Assembly: GCF_000169175.1 (NCBI RefSeq)
Contig: NZ_AAWS01000013.1
Span: 62,001-126,000 of the forward strand
DNA length: 64,000 bases
Direction of reading: 5' to 3'
From: Microscilla marina ATCC 23134
GTDB lineage: Bacteria > Bacteroidota > Bacteroidia > Cytophagales > Microscillaceae
Shown here piece after piece: positions 18,818 to 27,345 of the stretch; positions within the stretch are counted from its first letter, which is position 1; every line of letters starts with the position of its first letter. Both the position numbers and the translations under genes were made by a program. The notes under the pieces were generated by a model that saw only the letters and a program-made list of their open reading frames with translations, was not told where the DNA came from and searched no databases.

Positions 18818-19501
18818 ATGAGTTTTCAAACAATTGCCCAAAATATTTTGGGCAGAGAGCCCACACCAAACGAAGGTATCAGTGAGCAAGTCATTAGACA
18901 ACAAGAGGAACGCTTAAAGGTAAAGTTTCCTGCCCCTTTGTTAGAGTTTTATGCCAGTGTAGGCAACTTAAATTTATTTATAAAGGGATACCAACGCTTT
19001 GTCAGGTTAGAAGACTTGCGGGTGAAGGATGGCAAACTTGTGTTTTTGGCAGAGCATCAAGAGGTGGTGCATTGGGCGGTAGACTTGACCAATGGCAAGG
19101 CTGTTTACCAAACTACCGATCAGTGCCTGGACGGGCAAGTTGCCTGGCATAAGGAAGCTTTTGACTTGAGGCATTTTTTGGAGGCAATGCTCTTTTTACA
19201 ATGTGTAATGGCAGATGATGCTATGCATAGTCAAACTCAAGGTGGTTATGCGTTTTTTGCTTCGTTGAGCGCCAACGAATACCACCAAAATGCTAAATTT
19301 AGGCTTTATATTGAGGTTGTAGAGCAGCAGAGTACCATTATTGCTCACGGAAACGGTTTGGCAATTTTTTGGCAACAAGGCACCATTTTGCTGTATTTTA
19401 TAAATAGTCAGGGGATGCCAGAAGAAATGCTATTGGTATGTACCAAAGATGAGGTCTTGTTTGACGAATTGATAGATAGGTGTGGGTTTGCCCAGCTTTA
19501 A
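18818..19501 (+). CDS. SMI1/KNR4 (SUKH)-like protein
   Basis: The 227-aa protein starts MSFQTIAQNILG and contains the SUKH signature 'I...EERLKVKFPAPLLEFYASVGNLNLF' near residues 28-60. A repeat of hydrophobic-aromatic motifs follows (LVFLAEHQEVVHWAVDL, GLAIFWQQGTILLYF). SUKH proteins often serve as immunity proteins to contact-dependent or polymorphic toxins, but many are stand-alone. No toxin is adjacent. ATG 18818 is chosen; the open frame upstream to 18764 covers repeat-like intergenic sequence. Confidence 0.75.
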   Translation: MSFQTIAQNILGREPTPNEGISEQVIRQQEERLKVKFPAPLLEFYASVGNLNLFIKGYQRFVRLEDLRVKDGKLVFLAEHQEVVHWAVDLTNGKAVYQTTDQCLDGQVAWHKEAFDLRHFLEAMLFLQCVMADDAMHSQTQGGYAFFASLSANEYHQNAKFRLYIEVVEQQSTIIAHGNGLAIFWQQGTILLYFINSQGMPEEMLLVCTKDEVLFDELIDRCGFAQL

Positions 19502-19537
19502 AAAATAATGGTATGCACACCAAAAGAATGATATTAA

Positions 19538-19667
19538 CTCAAGTTACGCAGTTTTCTGAAGGTCACCTGTTTCTATTGTTGAATGGCTTTATTGCGCAAT
19601 GCGTAGCCAAACCATTGAGCAATAAAGCCATATAACCATCAAAATAAGTAGGTCTGCGTAACTTCAG
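19538..19667. repeat. MITE-like element, family 2, copy B (inverted relative to 11724)
   Basis: This 130-bp element ends with ctgcgtaacttcag, the reverse complement of the 11724 copy's left end, and begins ctcaagttacgcag. A central inverted repeat (atggctttattgc / gcaataaagccat) can form a long hairpin. It lies directly before thiG, only 28 bp from its ATG. Confidence 0.78.
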
Positions 19668-19695
19668 ATATTAAGTAATAACAGACATTAAAACA

Positions 19696-20475
19696 ATGAA
19701 TAATAGACTCACCATTGCTGACAAAACTTTTAATTCTCGCCTGTTTACAGGCACGGGCAAGTTTAGCCATAACCAATTGATGGAAGAAGCCTTGCTTGCT
19801 TCAGGGTCTGAGTTGGTAACTGTTGCCCTCAAAAGGGTAGATGTACAAAACGAGCAAGACGATATCCTCAAGCATTTAAACCATGCTCAGTTCCACTTAT
19901 TGCCCAATACATCGGGCGCCCGCAACGCCGAAGAAGCCGTATTAGCGGCACAGTTGGCACGTGAGGCTCTAGGTACCAATTGGCTTAAGCTAGAGATTCA
20001 CCCTGACCCTAAATACCTGATGCCCGACCCAATAGAAACCCTCAAAGCCGCCGAGCAACTGGTAAAACTGGGTTTTGTGGTATTGCCCTACATTCACGCC
20101 GACCCGGTATTGTGTAAACGCCTTGAGGAAGCAGGCACAGCTGCGGTAATGCCGTTAGGTTCGCCTATTGGCAGCAACAAAGGCTTGAAAACAGTAGATT
20201 TTCTGGAGATTATCGTAGAGCAAAGCAACGTGCCAGTAGTGGTGGATGCGGGTATTGGGGCCCCTTCTGATGCAGCAAAGGCAATGGAACTGGGCGCTGA
20301 TGCAGTATTGGTAAATACCGCCATTGCAGTATCGCCTAACCCGATAGATATGGGCAAGGCTTTTAAAATGGCAGTAGAAGCAGGGCGTCTGGCTTTTGAG
20401 GCAAAACTTGCCCAAACCAGTACCAAGGCAAGCGCCAGTAGCCCCTTGACCGCATTTTTGTTTGACGAAGAGTAG
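19696..20475 (+). CDS. thiG: Thiazole synthase ThiG
   Basis: ThiG builds the thiazole phosphate ring from DXP, the ThiS thiocarboxylate and dehydroglycine. Motifs are intact: [87 protein letters not shown] and [31 protein letters not shown]. At 259 aa it has the usual size. A repeat element ends 28 bp upstream, leaving little room for a private promoter. Confidence 0.97.
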   Translation: MNNRLTIADKTFNSRLFTGTGKFSHNQLMEEALLASGSELVTVALKRVDVQNEQDDILKHLNHAQFHLLPNTSGARNAEEAVLAAQLAREALGTNWLKLEIHPDPKYLMPDPIETLKAAEQLVKLGFVVLPYIHADPVLCKRLEEAGTAAVMPLGSPIGSNKGLKTVDFLEIIVEQSNVPVVVDAGIGAPSDAAKAMELGADAVLVNTAIAVSPNPIDMGKAFKMAVEAGRLAFEAKLAQTSTKASASSPLTAFLFDEE

Positions 20476-20848
20476 TCAATAGCCTCTACATCCGCAAGCT
20501 TTTAGCGACAAACTTCAAGCTTGCGGCTGCTCTTCAAGCCTATTACCGATTTCATAGAATACTGATTTTTAGCGGTTTATCAAATCGGTAGATGGAAATC
20601 CCTAGAACCTTGTCGGGGCTTTTAGCTACGGTTTTTATAAGTTGCTAAAAGTCAACGTGATATAAAAGTGTAGCTACCTGTGAACCGAATCTACAGCAGT
20701 TTGCTGTGATGAGCTCAACGCAGTTAAACAGGGTGTAGCACCGATATTCATCGGTACCTAAGGACTTGTCGCTTGAAGCTTGCCCCCTGTGGGTGCTATG
20801 GACTGTTTAAGGAAACCGTAAACCATCGACTAAAAACTAAAGAAAACA
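20476..20848. repeat. Intergenic composite repeats between thiG and thiH
   Basis: There is no gene. The gap contains the AT-rich inverted repeat (ttaccgatttcatagaa...tttatcaaatcggtag, 20543-20591), a further variant at 20630-20672, and a REP-like block with the hairpin accgatattcatcggt (20739-20754). It also has the phrase gaaccgaatctacag...tgagctcaacg.agttaaa.aggg (20682-20733), which recurs at 30625-30672. Confidence 0.65.
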
Positions 20849-21961
20849 ATGACATTTAAAGATATATTTGCCCAATACAATTGGGACGAGGTAAAAGCGG
20901 GCATTTATGATAAAACAGACCGCGATGTAGCGCATGCCTTGAACAAAACAGGCAAGCGTGACTTAGAAGATTTCAAAGCCTTGATATCTCCGGCAGCGGC
21001 AAAATACCTTGAGCCCATGGCACAACTGAGTAACCAGTTGACCCAAAAGCGTTTTGGCAAAACCATTCAAATGTATTTGCCCATGTACCTTTCCAACGAG
21101 TGTCAAAACATCTGTACCTATTGTGGCTTTAGCCTGGATAATCCTTTGCGTAGAGTAACCCTGACCGATGCCCAAATCAGGCGCGAGGTAGAAGTAATCA
21201 AAGCATTGGGTTACGACCACATTTTGTTGGTGACTGGCGAGGCAAACAAAACCGTTGGAGTAGATTATTTTAAGAATGCCTTAAAACTCATCAAACCCCA
21301 CTTTTCGCACATTAGTATGGAGGTGCAACCCCTTGACCAGCAAGACTATGAAGAACTGATACCACTGGGGCTCAACACGGTATTGGTATACCAAGAGACT
21401 TACCACAAAGATGACTACAAAAAGCATCACCCCAAAGGCAAAAAATCTAACTTTGACTACCGCATAGACACGCCCGATCGCTTGGGCAAAGCAGGCATTC
21501 ATAAAATAGGTTTGGGCGTGCTCATTGGACTGGAAGATTGGCGAACCGATTGCTTTTTTACGGCGGCACACTTGCAATACATGGAACGCAATTATTGGAA
21601 AACCAAGTACTCTATTTCTTTCCCTCGTTTGCGTCCCTTTTCGGGAGGGCTGGAGCCTAAGGTAGAAATGAATGACCGCGAGTTGGTGCAAACTATTTGT
21701 GCCTACCGTATTTTCAACGAAGAAGTAGAATTGTCGTTGTCTACCCGCGAAACCGAGAAGTTTCGTAACCACATTATTCCGTTGGGTATTACCTCTATCA
21801 GTGCGGGTTCTAAAACCAACCCAGGAGGCTATGCGGTAGAGCCCCAGTCGCTTGAGCAGTTTGAAATTTCGGACGAGCGTACCCCCGCCGAAATCGCCCA
21901 AATGATTCGTACTTGTGGCTATGAACCCATTTGGAAAGATTGGGATGTGGTGTATAGTTAG
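20849..21961 (+). CDS. thiH: 2-iminoacetate synthase ThiH
   Basis: A radical-SAM tyrosine lyase giving dehydroglycine for thiazole synthesis. The [4Fe-4S]-SAM motif CQNICTYCGF (CxxxCxxC) is intact, followed by GYDHILLVTGEANKTVGVDYF, MEVQPLDQQDYEELIPLGLNTVLVYQETYH and the C-terminal thiazole-synthesis-associated domain (RPFSGGLEPKVEMNDRELVQTICAYRIF...GSKTNPGGY). The use of ThiH rather than ThiO indicates the oxygen-independent route. It is the last recognisable thi gene here. Confidence 0.96.
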   Translation: MTFKDIFAQYNWDEVKAGIYDKTDRDVAHALNKTGKRDLEDFKALISPAAAKYLEPMAQLSNQLTQKRFGKTIQMYLPMYLSNECQNICTYCGFSLDNPLRRVTLTDAQIRREVEVIKALGYDHILLVTGEANKTVGVDYFKNALKLIKPHFSHISMEVQPLDQQDYEELIPLGLNTVLVYQETYHKDDYKKHHPKGKKSNFDYRIDTPDRLGKAGIHKIGLGVLIGLEDWRTDCFFTAAHLQYMERNYWKTKYSISFPRLRPFSGGLEPKVEMNDRELVQTICAYRIFNEEVELSLSTRETEKFRNHIIPLGITSISAGSKTNPGGYAVEPQSLEQFEISDERTPAEIAQMIRTCGYEPIWKDWDVVYS

Positions 21962-22756
21962 GGGCTGAGCAAGGCTGTAGGTTTTACTCATGAAGATAGG
22001 AGAGGGGGCTAAAGCAAAAAAATATTGAGGGAATTATTAATTTCTTTTTTGTAAAGCTATACTTCCATCTGCCGGTTTTATAAACCCTTAAAAGTCAATA
22101 CATTATAAAACAGGTAGCATGCTTGCAAACCAGCCTAAAGCTATCTACTTTGCCTGATGATAATGTTTTCATAAGTAAGTACATGAAGTAGGTCAAATCT
22201 ATCCCCTCCCCTCTTTGGTGATTTTTTTGTTTACTTATTAAAAACTTTAAGAATGTCCAGACAATATGTCCAACGCTTTTTATGTTGGTGAAAACGTAGC
22301 CGAGCTGTTGATATGAATAGTTTGCCTAATAAGTATATCGTTTGAGAATTTTGGGCAAAATGCTGTTTTTCGGTGTGTTGTGGGGTGTTTGTACTTACAA
22401 AACAGCTGTCGACCGTCGACTGAATACTGTGGACTATTGTTCAGAAAAACTTGATAAAAAAAGAGGAAGGTGAAACGTCGAAGTAGTAAAATAAACGTGC
22501 CAGTTTTCGCCCAGAAAACTTATTTTTTGCCCTGTCAGACACATCACCAGCTAAACCGTTTCAGGCTCAATTGCTTACGTTTTTCAGCCTGAAAGTATTA
22601 GCTCAAATATGATAAATAAACTTATAGTGAAGAAGCCTTTATACTATTTTGAAGGGGGAAGACTATATATGATTGAGTATAACATCAAATATTCCCCCTT
22701 ATTTTGTATAGTTTTAAAGTAAATATTAGGGTCTACAAAAACTTTGTAGATTTAAT
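21962..22756. other. Intergenic region after thiH
   Basis: There is no supported gene in these 795 bp. I see an AT-rich inverted repeat (ccggttttataaac...ttataaaacaggtag, 22071-22115), 'gtcgaccgtcgac' at ~22408, and the first copy of a ~107-bp direct repeat (22486-22595, listed separately). A stem-loop with GGGGGAA / TTCCCCC arms spans 22654-22698, just past the 3' end of the minus-strand gene. Confidence 0.5.
22486..22595. repeat. Direct repeat copy 1 flanking the 22757 gene
   Basis: This ~107-bp segment starts aaaataaacgtgccag and ends caattgcttacgtttttcag. It matches 23860-23965 in the same orientation at most positions. The two copies bracket the membrane-protein gene, like flanks of an inserted segment. 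Confidence 0.75.
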
Positions 22757-23584
22757 TTATTTAAAACTAATAATTTCTAAAACATCACCCTCAAATGATA
22801 CTTTGGCTACAACTGTGTGGGTGACTATTCCTCCAAAGGAATTTTTTCCTCTGAATATAGTCTGCACCTTTACATGTTTGATCATGTCAACCCAACTTGA
22901 GCTTACATGTTTAAAACTATCTGGGTCATTCATCTTAGACTTGATGTGTTTTGTAAGTTTGACATGTGAACCATCCCAAATACTAAATTGAGCTTCAATT
23001 ACTTTCTTGCGTAGTTTTTTAGCGTAATCAAATCTATACTGTGACTTTTCCTTCATTTTTTGTTTAATGCGGTCATTAATGATTTTGTAAGGAGTAAAAT
23101 CAACTTGAAGTTGACTTTGATTAGTCATCAACTGTGTGAATTGGTCATCGGATAAGCTTATCAATTGCTTTTTTATATATTCTTCCGAATTATCAATTAC
23201 AATAAGGGCTTCTATTTTTTCTGCAGAATCCTTGACGAAAGGAGCTATAGTCTTTGATTGATTTAAAAAAACTTTAGCTTTAGCAATGTCACCATCTTTC
23301 AACGATTGATGTGCTTTTGCTATGTATGCTAGACCTTTGTTACCAACCTTTATGTCTGCTGAGATTCCAAAAGTCATAGCCAGAATAAAAATTAAAGAGC
23401 GGGCAACAATAGCTATTGAAGGTTTCCAAGTTTTTATAAGAGATGGGTAAACTTTTGGTATTAATAAAATAGTTGTTAATGTGAGCAAGCATCCACCAAC
23501 ATATACACCACGACTAAGCCAAGCAATTGCAAGAATGGCTGATAGAATAACTCCTGCTATTTGAGCTTTTTGAGTATTGTTCAT
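22757..23584 (-). CDS. Membrane protein of unknown function with a C-terminal conserved domain
   Basis: The 275-aa protein has about three N-terminal membrane segments (residues ~8-25, 30-45, 58-75), a Lys-rich helical linker, and a C-terminal ~75-residue domain. That domain reads EAQFSIWDGSHVKLTKHIKSKMNDPDSFKHV...TIFRGKNSFGGIVTHTVVAKVSFEGDVLEI. I have seen this pattern (FS.WDGSH..L...IK..MNDPdSf.HV, FRGKN.FGG.V) in many uncharacterised bacterial proteins, but no function is known. It sits between two direct repeats and is AT-rich relative to its neighbours, which is compatible with acquisition as an insert. Confidence 0.75.
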   Translation of the reverse strand: MNNTQKAQIAGVILSAILAIAWLSRGVYVGGCLLTLTTILLIPKVYPSLIKTWKPSIAIVARSLIFILAMTFGISADIKVGNKGLAYIAKAHQSLKDGDIAKAKVFLNQSKTIAPFVKDSAEKIEALIVIDNSEEYIKKQLISLSDDQFTQLMTNQSQLQVDFTPYKIINDRIKQKMKEKSQYRFDYAKKLRKKVIEAQFSIWDGSHVKLTKHIKSKMNDPDSFKHVSSSWVDMIKHVKVQTIFRGKNSFGGIVTHTVVAKVSFEGDVLEIISFK

Positions 23585-24066
23585 TGTTACAGTTTATTGT
23601 TAAAAAATGAGTATTATTATCCACTTTTATGCAGTTATGAGTACTGTTAGGATAATTTGTGTTTGATTACCTGGTTTTCTGTATTCAGAAAAAGAAAACC
23701 TTATATTAAACCTCTTATCATGGAGGCTTTTCTGACATATACTTGTTTTTGGCTAGCGTGACGGAAATTAATTGGTAGTTTTTTTTGGTAGGTGTTATTG
23801 TTAAGTTCAATTGTAGGTGAGTAAGCGCTTTTTTGATGGGGATTAGTGGGTGAAAACAACAAAATAAACGTGCCAGCTTTGCGCGGAAATTTTATTTTTT
23901 ACCCTTGTCAGTTATATTACAGGTTAAACTGTTTAAGCTTCAATTGCTTACGTTTTTCAGCCTATTTGTCACCTCTTTTGCTCGCCAAATCGTCACCCAA
24001 AATATTTGAATCGGGCGGGAATTTTGCCGATTTTTATAATACCAATTATTTAAAACATCGAGCATC
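23585..24066. other. Intergenic region between divergent genes
   Basis: There is no supported gene here. It includes the second copy of the direct repeat (23860-23965). A short open frame over that repeat (23846-24070) is not credible as a gene. No clear promoter was recognised. Confidence 0.5.
23860..23965. repeat. Direct repeat copy 2 flanking the 22757 gene
   Basis: This is the counterpart of 22486-22595, again starting aaaataaacgtgccag and ending caattgcttacgtttttcag, with internal substitutions and small indels. It lies ~100 bp upstream of the small gene at 24067. Confidence 0.75.
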
Positions 24067-24552
24067 ATGAAAAAAATCGTCATCAACATTCCAGAGGTAA
24101 AATGGAACATCAGAACTATGTTTGACAAGCTTGTGAAAAGCTTGACGTATGAGGTAGATGAAGCAGGAGAAAAGCTTCCCAAAAGCAAAACAAAAAAGCC
24201 TGTTGAAAAACAAACAACTTTGCAAACGCAACCAAAACCAACACAAAAAACAGCAGCGAATGAAAACACTCCACCACTTTTTCCAAAAACTCAAAAAAAC
24301 TCAAATACCAATAAAATTCAGATACAAAAAGAAGATTTAGCCTTGATTTCTACAGCCTTGATTCGTTACAAGAAACACCTTGCCCAAAACAATCAGCTTG
24401 AAAAAGCGAAAAAAGTAGGCACACTCGATCAAATGTTTTATGAAATGATGCAACCCGCCAAGGCATCGAGTGAAACTGTGACTCAACCACCGTCGAATTT
24501 GTCGGAAAGGTACAGGCAAAACAAAAGAGAGCGAGCGACAAATTTGGGGTAA
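24067..24552 (+). CDS. Small Lys/Gln/Thr-rich, largely disordered protein
   Basis: The 161-aa protein opens MKKIVINIPEVKWNIRTMFDKLVKSL. A ~60-residue low-complexity stretch rich in K, Q, T, P and N follows, then a short helix pair (EDLALISTALIRYKKHLAQNNQLEKAKKVGTLDQMFYEMM) and a basic tail. No family is recognised and there is no signal peptide or membrane segment. Coding status is supported by a fitting start, regular length and a hairpin right after the stop, but remains a moderate call. Confidence 0.5.
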   Translation: MKKIVINIPEVKWNIRTMFDKLVKSLTYEVDEAGEKLPKSKTKKPVEKQTTLQTQPKPTQKTAANENTPPLFPKTQKNSNTNKIQIQKEDLALISTALIRYKKHLAQNNQLEKAKKVGTLDQMFYEMMQPAKASSETVTQPPSNLSERYRQNKRERATNLG

Positions 24553-24583
24553 AAAAAAGCGACAAGGGGTTTAACCTTGTCGC
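24551..24583 (-). terminator. Terminator for the TonB receptor gene
   Basis: Read on the minus strand, a perfect 9-bp stem (GCGACAAGG / CCTTGTCGC) with a 7-nt loop is followed by eight Ts. It lies between convergent genes. Confidence 0.75.
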
Positions 24584-24613
24584 CTAAAGCCTGTTGTCGA
24601 TTGTTTACAGCAA

Positions 24614-26848
24614 CTAAAACCTCACCATTGCATTGAGCAAAAACGACCTGCCCGGTGCTGGAATCAAAGAGTTGTAGTAGCCCTGACTTCGTTGGGTAAA
24701 ATCATTGCCACTGTTGGCGCTTCGTACCCCTGGCAACATATACAGGTGGTTAAAGATATTATTTACCTTTAACATCAGTCTTACCATCCCTACATTATAG
24801 GCCACATTTCCATTAAAAATAGCATAAGGTGCCAAGCGGTAATCTTGATCACGGAGTGGGTTTCTTAGGTAAAGTTCTCGTTCGCCTACCATGTTAGACC
24901 TTAAGTTGATATGAAACCGCTGGATAGGAATATGTACCCCTACATTGAGCTTGTGCGTAGCAATATCGCCTAGGTTAGCTTCTCCATCTATCCATTCGCC
25001 CGCCTGGTGGTCGTAAGTAATGCCACTTTTTACATCAGTATAGTTATAATACAGATAGCCCTTGATGTCGCCCGAATTGGGCAAAGGGTTAGGCAGGTTG
25101 TAGCTTAATTTGTAGCCCACCCCCAGTATTTTACGTTGTCCGGCATTTTCGGCTTCCTCTTTTATCACATTGTTATACAAGGCATAGTAGCCTATTATTT
25201 CGTGTAAAAGTCGCCCGGTTTTACGCAAAAGGTTTACTTCCATATTTTGTACCTTCTCTGGCTTCATGTCAGGGTTGGCACTTCTACCGTTCCAGCCCCC
25301 CCACAAAGAACGTGGTGATGGTTCCTGAAATGCTTCTCCATACAGTAATTTGATAGCAGAGCGACTGTCAGGCTTGAAAATAAGCGATACTCTGGGGTTG
25401 ATTGATTGCCCATATACTGAGTTGCGGTCGTAGCGTACCCCTGTATTGAAACGAAACTTGCCTATATCAAACACCCCCAAAAAATATCCACCCACATCGT
25501 GGGTAATTACCTCATTTTCAGACGGAACATCTCGGTTGGGGGTAGGTGATATAATAAACGAGGGATCAGTACTGAGCGTAATACCTCCACCTTGCCCATA
25601 AGGACCGTCAGGGTTTTCTAAAGTCAGTGAACTATAAGACCCTGTCCAGTAACCAGGTACATCGTAGTTTTTAGCAAGTATTTTTCGTTCATACTTTACT
25701 CCAGTAAGCAACTGAACGTGCTTGCTTAGTTTAACATTTAGATTATCTCTAAACAGTACACTACTACTGAAGGTGTTCCAATTGGTATAGCTCACATAAG
25801 AGTAAGCCTCCCTGCCTGGGTTCCAGTCTGGCTCAGCCTCTGCCCAATCGCCCCAGGTACGCGAATTACGGTATAGCAATGTTGCATTGTTGCTGATATT
25901 ACCCTGGTCAAAACTGTGGCGTAAATAGTACTGGTTAGAACCATTGTTCCAACCTGCATTGTTTTGGGCACGGTCTGCCACAAACTCATTGCCGTAGCCA
26001 TTGTATCTTGTCCACTTAATAATGCCTGCCTCAAACCCGCGATAGGCAACATTAGCCACTAAACCAAATTCTTCGTTAAGGCTGCGGTAACGCCCCAGTC
26101 TTTCCCCCCTTATTTTGAGCCCAAGTAATGGACCCCAAATGTCTTGATTGCCGTACAGATCATCTGACAAAAAATGCCACCGATCTGATATGTCTTCTGC
26201 TTCGCTACGAAAAATCCGGCCAGACACAGAGTAGCGCAAGCCTGCTACATTCCCCCTTACACTGGCATCTATTGCCCCAGTTTGATTGCTGCCACCGATA
26301 AAGTTAATATTCCCCTTATTACGTCTAAACTTTTCCCGTTTAGTTACCACATTGATAATGCCCAGAAAAGCATTAGGCCCATACACTACCGATGCAGGAC
26401 CTGAGAGTACCTCTATACGCTCGATAGAGCTCATGGGAAACTGTTCGCCTAAGGCAGCAATGTGCGACCATAAATCATTGACAATGATCCCGTCTATCAT
26501 AAACAAGGTTCTTTGAGTGTTTACGGTGCGGTAGCCTCTCTGGTAGGCATTGACGTAAGAGTTGCCCCCTGATACCGGAATCAGGTCAAAATCGGGAAGA
26601 TCGGCTACTACCTCGTGCAAACTGGTGTAGCCTCTGTCAGCAATGTCTTTTGCCGTGAGTACTACCATAGAGGCAGGAGCATCCAATACCGTTTCTTTTA
26701 CCCCAGATGCAAGGGTACTTTTGGTACTTAAAATGTCACTTACCGACAATTTGTACAAACGAGTATTTGAGGTGTCAGAGATTTGGGCAAATCCCTGGGC
26801 AATGAACCCCCACAGGCCTAACACCATAATGAATGTCCTTTTTTTCAC
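24614..26848 (-). CDS. TonB-dependent outer-membrane receptor
   Basis: The 744-aa protein has a signal peptide (VKKRTFIMVLGLWGFIAQGFAQ, read from a GTG at 26848), and then a plug domain (~residues 40-170). The plug includes VLDAPASMVVLTAKDIADRGYTSLHEVVADLPDFDLIPVSGGN, RTLFMIDGIIVNDL and IERIEVLSGPASVVYGPNAFLGIINVVTKR. A 22-strand-type barrel follows, ending in a C-terminal aromatic (NAMVRF). There is no carboxypeptidase-like N-terminal extension and no SusD partner, so it is more like a siderophore or vitamin receptor than a SusC. The substrate is unknown. A longer frame upstream to 26914 crosses a palindrome and is not the preferred start. Confidence 0.9.
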   Translation of the reverse strand: MKKRTFIMVLGLWGFIAQGFAQISDTSNTRLYKLSVSDILSTKSTLASGVKETVLDAPASMVVLTAKDIADRGYTSLHEVVADLPDFDLIPVSGGNSYVNAYQRGYRTVNTQRTLFMIDGIIVNDLWSHIAALGEQFPMSSIERIEVLSGPASVVYGPNAFLGIINVVTKREKFRRNKGNINFIGGSNQTGAIDASVRGNVAGLRYSVSGRIFRSEAEDISDRWHFLSDDLYGNQDIWGPLLGLKIRGERLGRYRSLNEEFGLVANVAYRGFEAGIIKWTRYNGYGNEFVADRAQNNAGWNNGSNQYYLRHSFDQGNISNNATLLYRNSRTWGDWAEAEPDWNPGREAYSYVSYTNWNTFSSSVLFRDNLNVKLSKHVQLLTGVKYERKILAKNYDVPGYWTGSYSSLTLENPDGPYGQGGGITLSTDPSFIISPTPNRDVPSENEVITHDVGGYFLGVFDIGKFRFNTGVRYDRNSVYGQSINPRVSLIFKPDSRSAIKLLYGEAFQEPSPRSLWGGWNGRSANPDMKPEKVQNMEVNLLRKTGRLLHEIIGYYALYNNVIKEEAENAGQRKILGVGYKLSYNLPNPLPNSGDIKGYLYYNYTDVKSGITYDHQAGEWIDGEANLGDIATHKLNVGVHIPIQRFHINLRSNMVGERELYLRNPLRDQDYRLAPYAIFNGNVAYNVGMVRLMLKVNNIFNHLYMLPGVRSANSGNDFTQRSQGYYNSLIPAPGRSFLLNAMVRF

Positions 26849-26897
26849 TGGATTTTTTTTTGATGAGATAAATAAAAAGTTAAAAACTAATCTAAAA

Positions 26898-26938
26898 GCT
26901 TGTTTAAAAAGCACCTATCAGGTGAATTTTAAACAAGC
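26898..26938. repeat. Palindrome matching family 1 element ends
   Basis: The 41-bp inverted repeat has arms GCTTGTTTAAAA...CACCT, loop ATC, then AGGTG...TTTTAAACAAGC. The outer 12 bases equal the terminal repeats of the elements at 1540 and 5469, so it looks like a collapsed derivative. It lies 50 bp upstream of the TonB receptor start and could alternatively act as an operator. The rest of 26939-27345 shows no gene. Confidence 0.7.
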
Positions 26939-27345
26939 CCTAAATAGGTCATCACAAGTGTAGCAGTCAATCAATAGTGTCTGTTTTGCCAGAGCAAATC
27001 ACACATTGGAACTTCCAGGTGATGGTAAATTTTTCTTAAAGATGTTGAACAGTGCTATTTTGGTGGTGCCTTTGGTTAGATGCTGGGCTGTAGGACGGTT
27101 GCTTATCAGAATGGTTAGGGCATAGAAGAGTAACTTTATCATTCAATGTTACTCTGTTTAAACTTAAATTTTGCGTGAATAGTTACTTTTTAGTTAAATA
27201 TTTTGTTTTTTAGCGTTATTTAGATCAATTATTCGGTGTTGTAGGTTTTTACTTGGATTAAACAGGTTGCTAATGCAACATTACTTTGTAAACCAAGTAA
27301 ACTATAATTGAAAACTATACAGTTACTAAAACCTATAAAAACACT

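Noticed and set aside
20476-20848. A second riboswitch in the thi gaps
   Set aside because: No second set of CTGAGA/ACCTGAT aptamer blocks is present; the hairpins belong to the dispersed repeats.
23846-24070. 74-codon open frame upstream of the 24067 gene
   Set aside because: It overlaps the direct repeat copy, has no conserved features and would overlap the real start.
25792-26963. Frames overlapping the TonB receptor on either strand
   Set aside because: The receptor frame is complete and motif-supported over the whole region.
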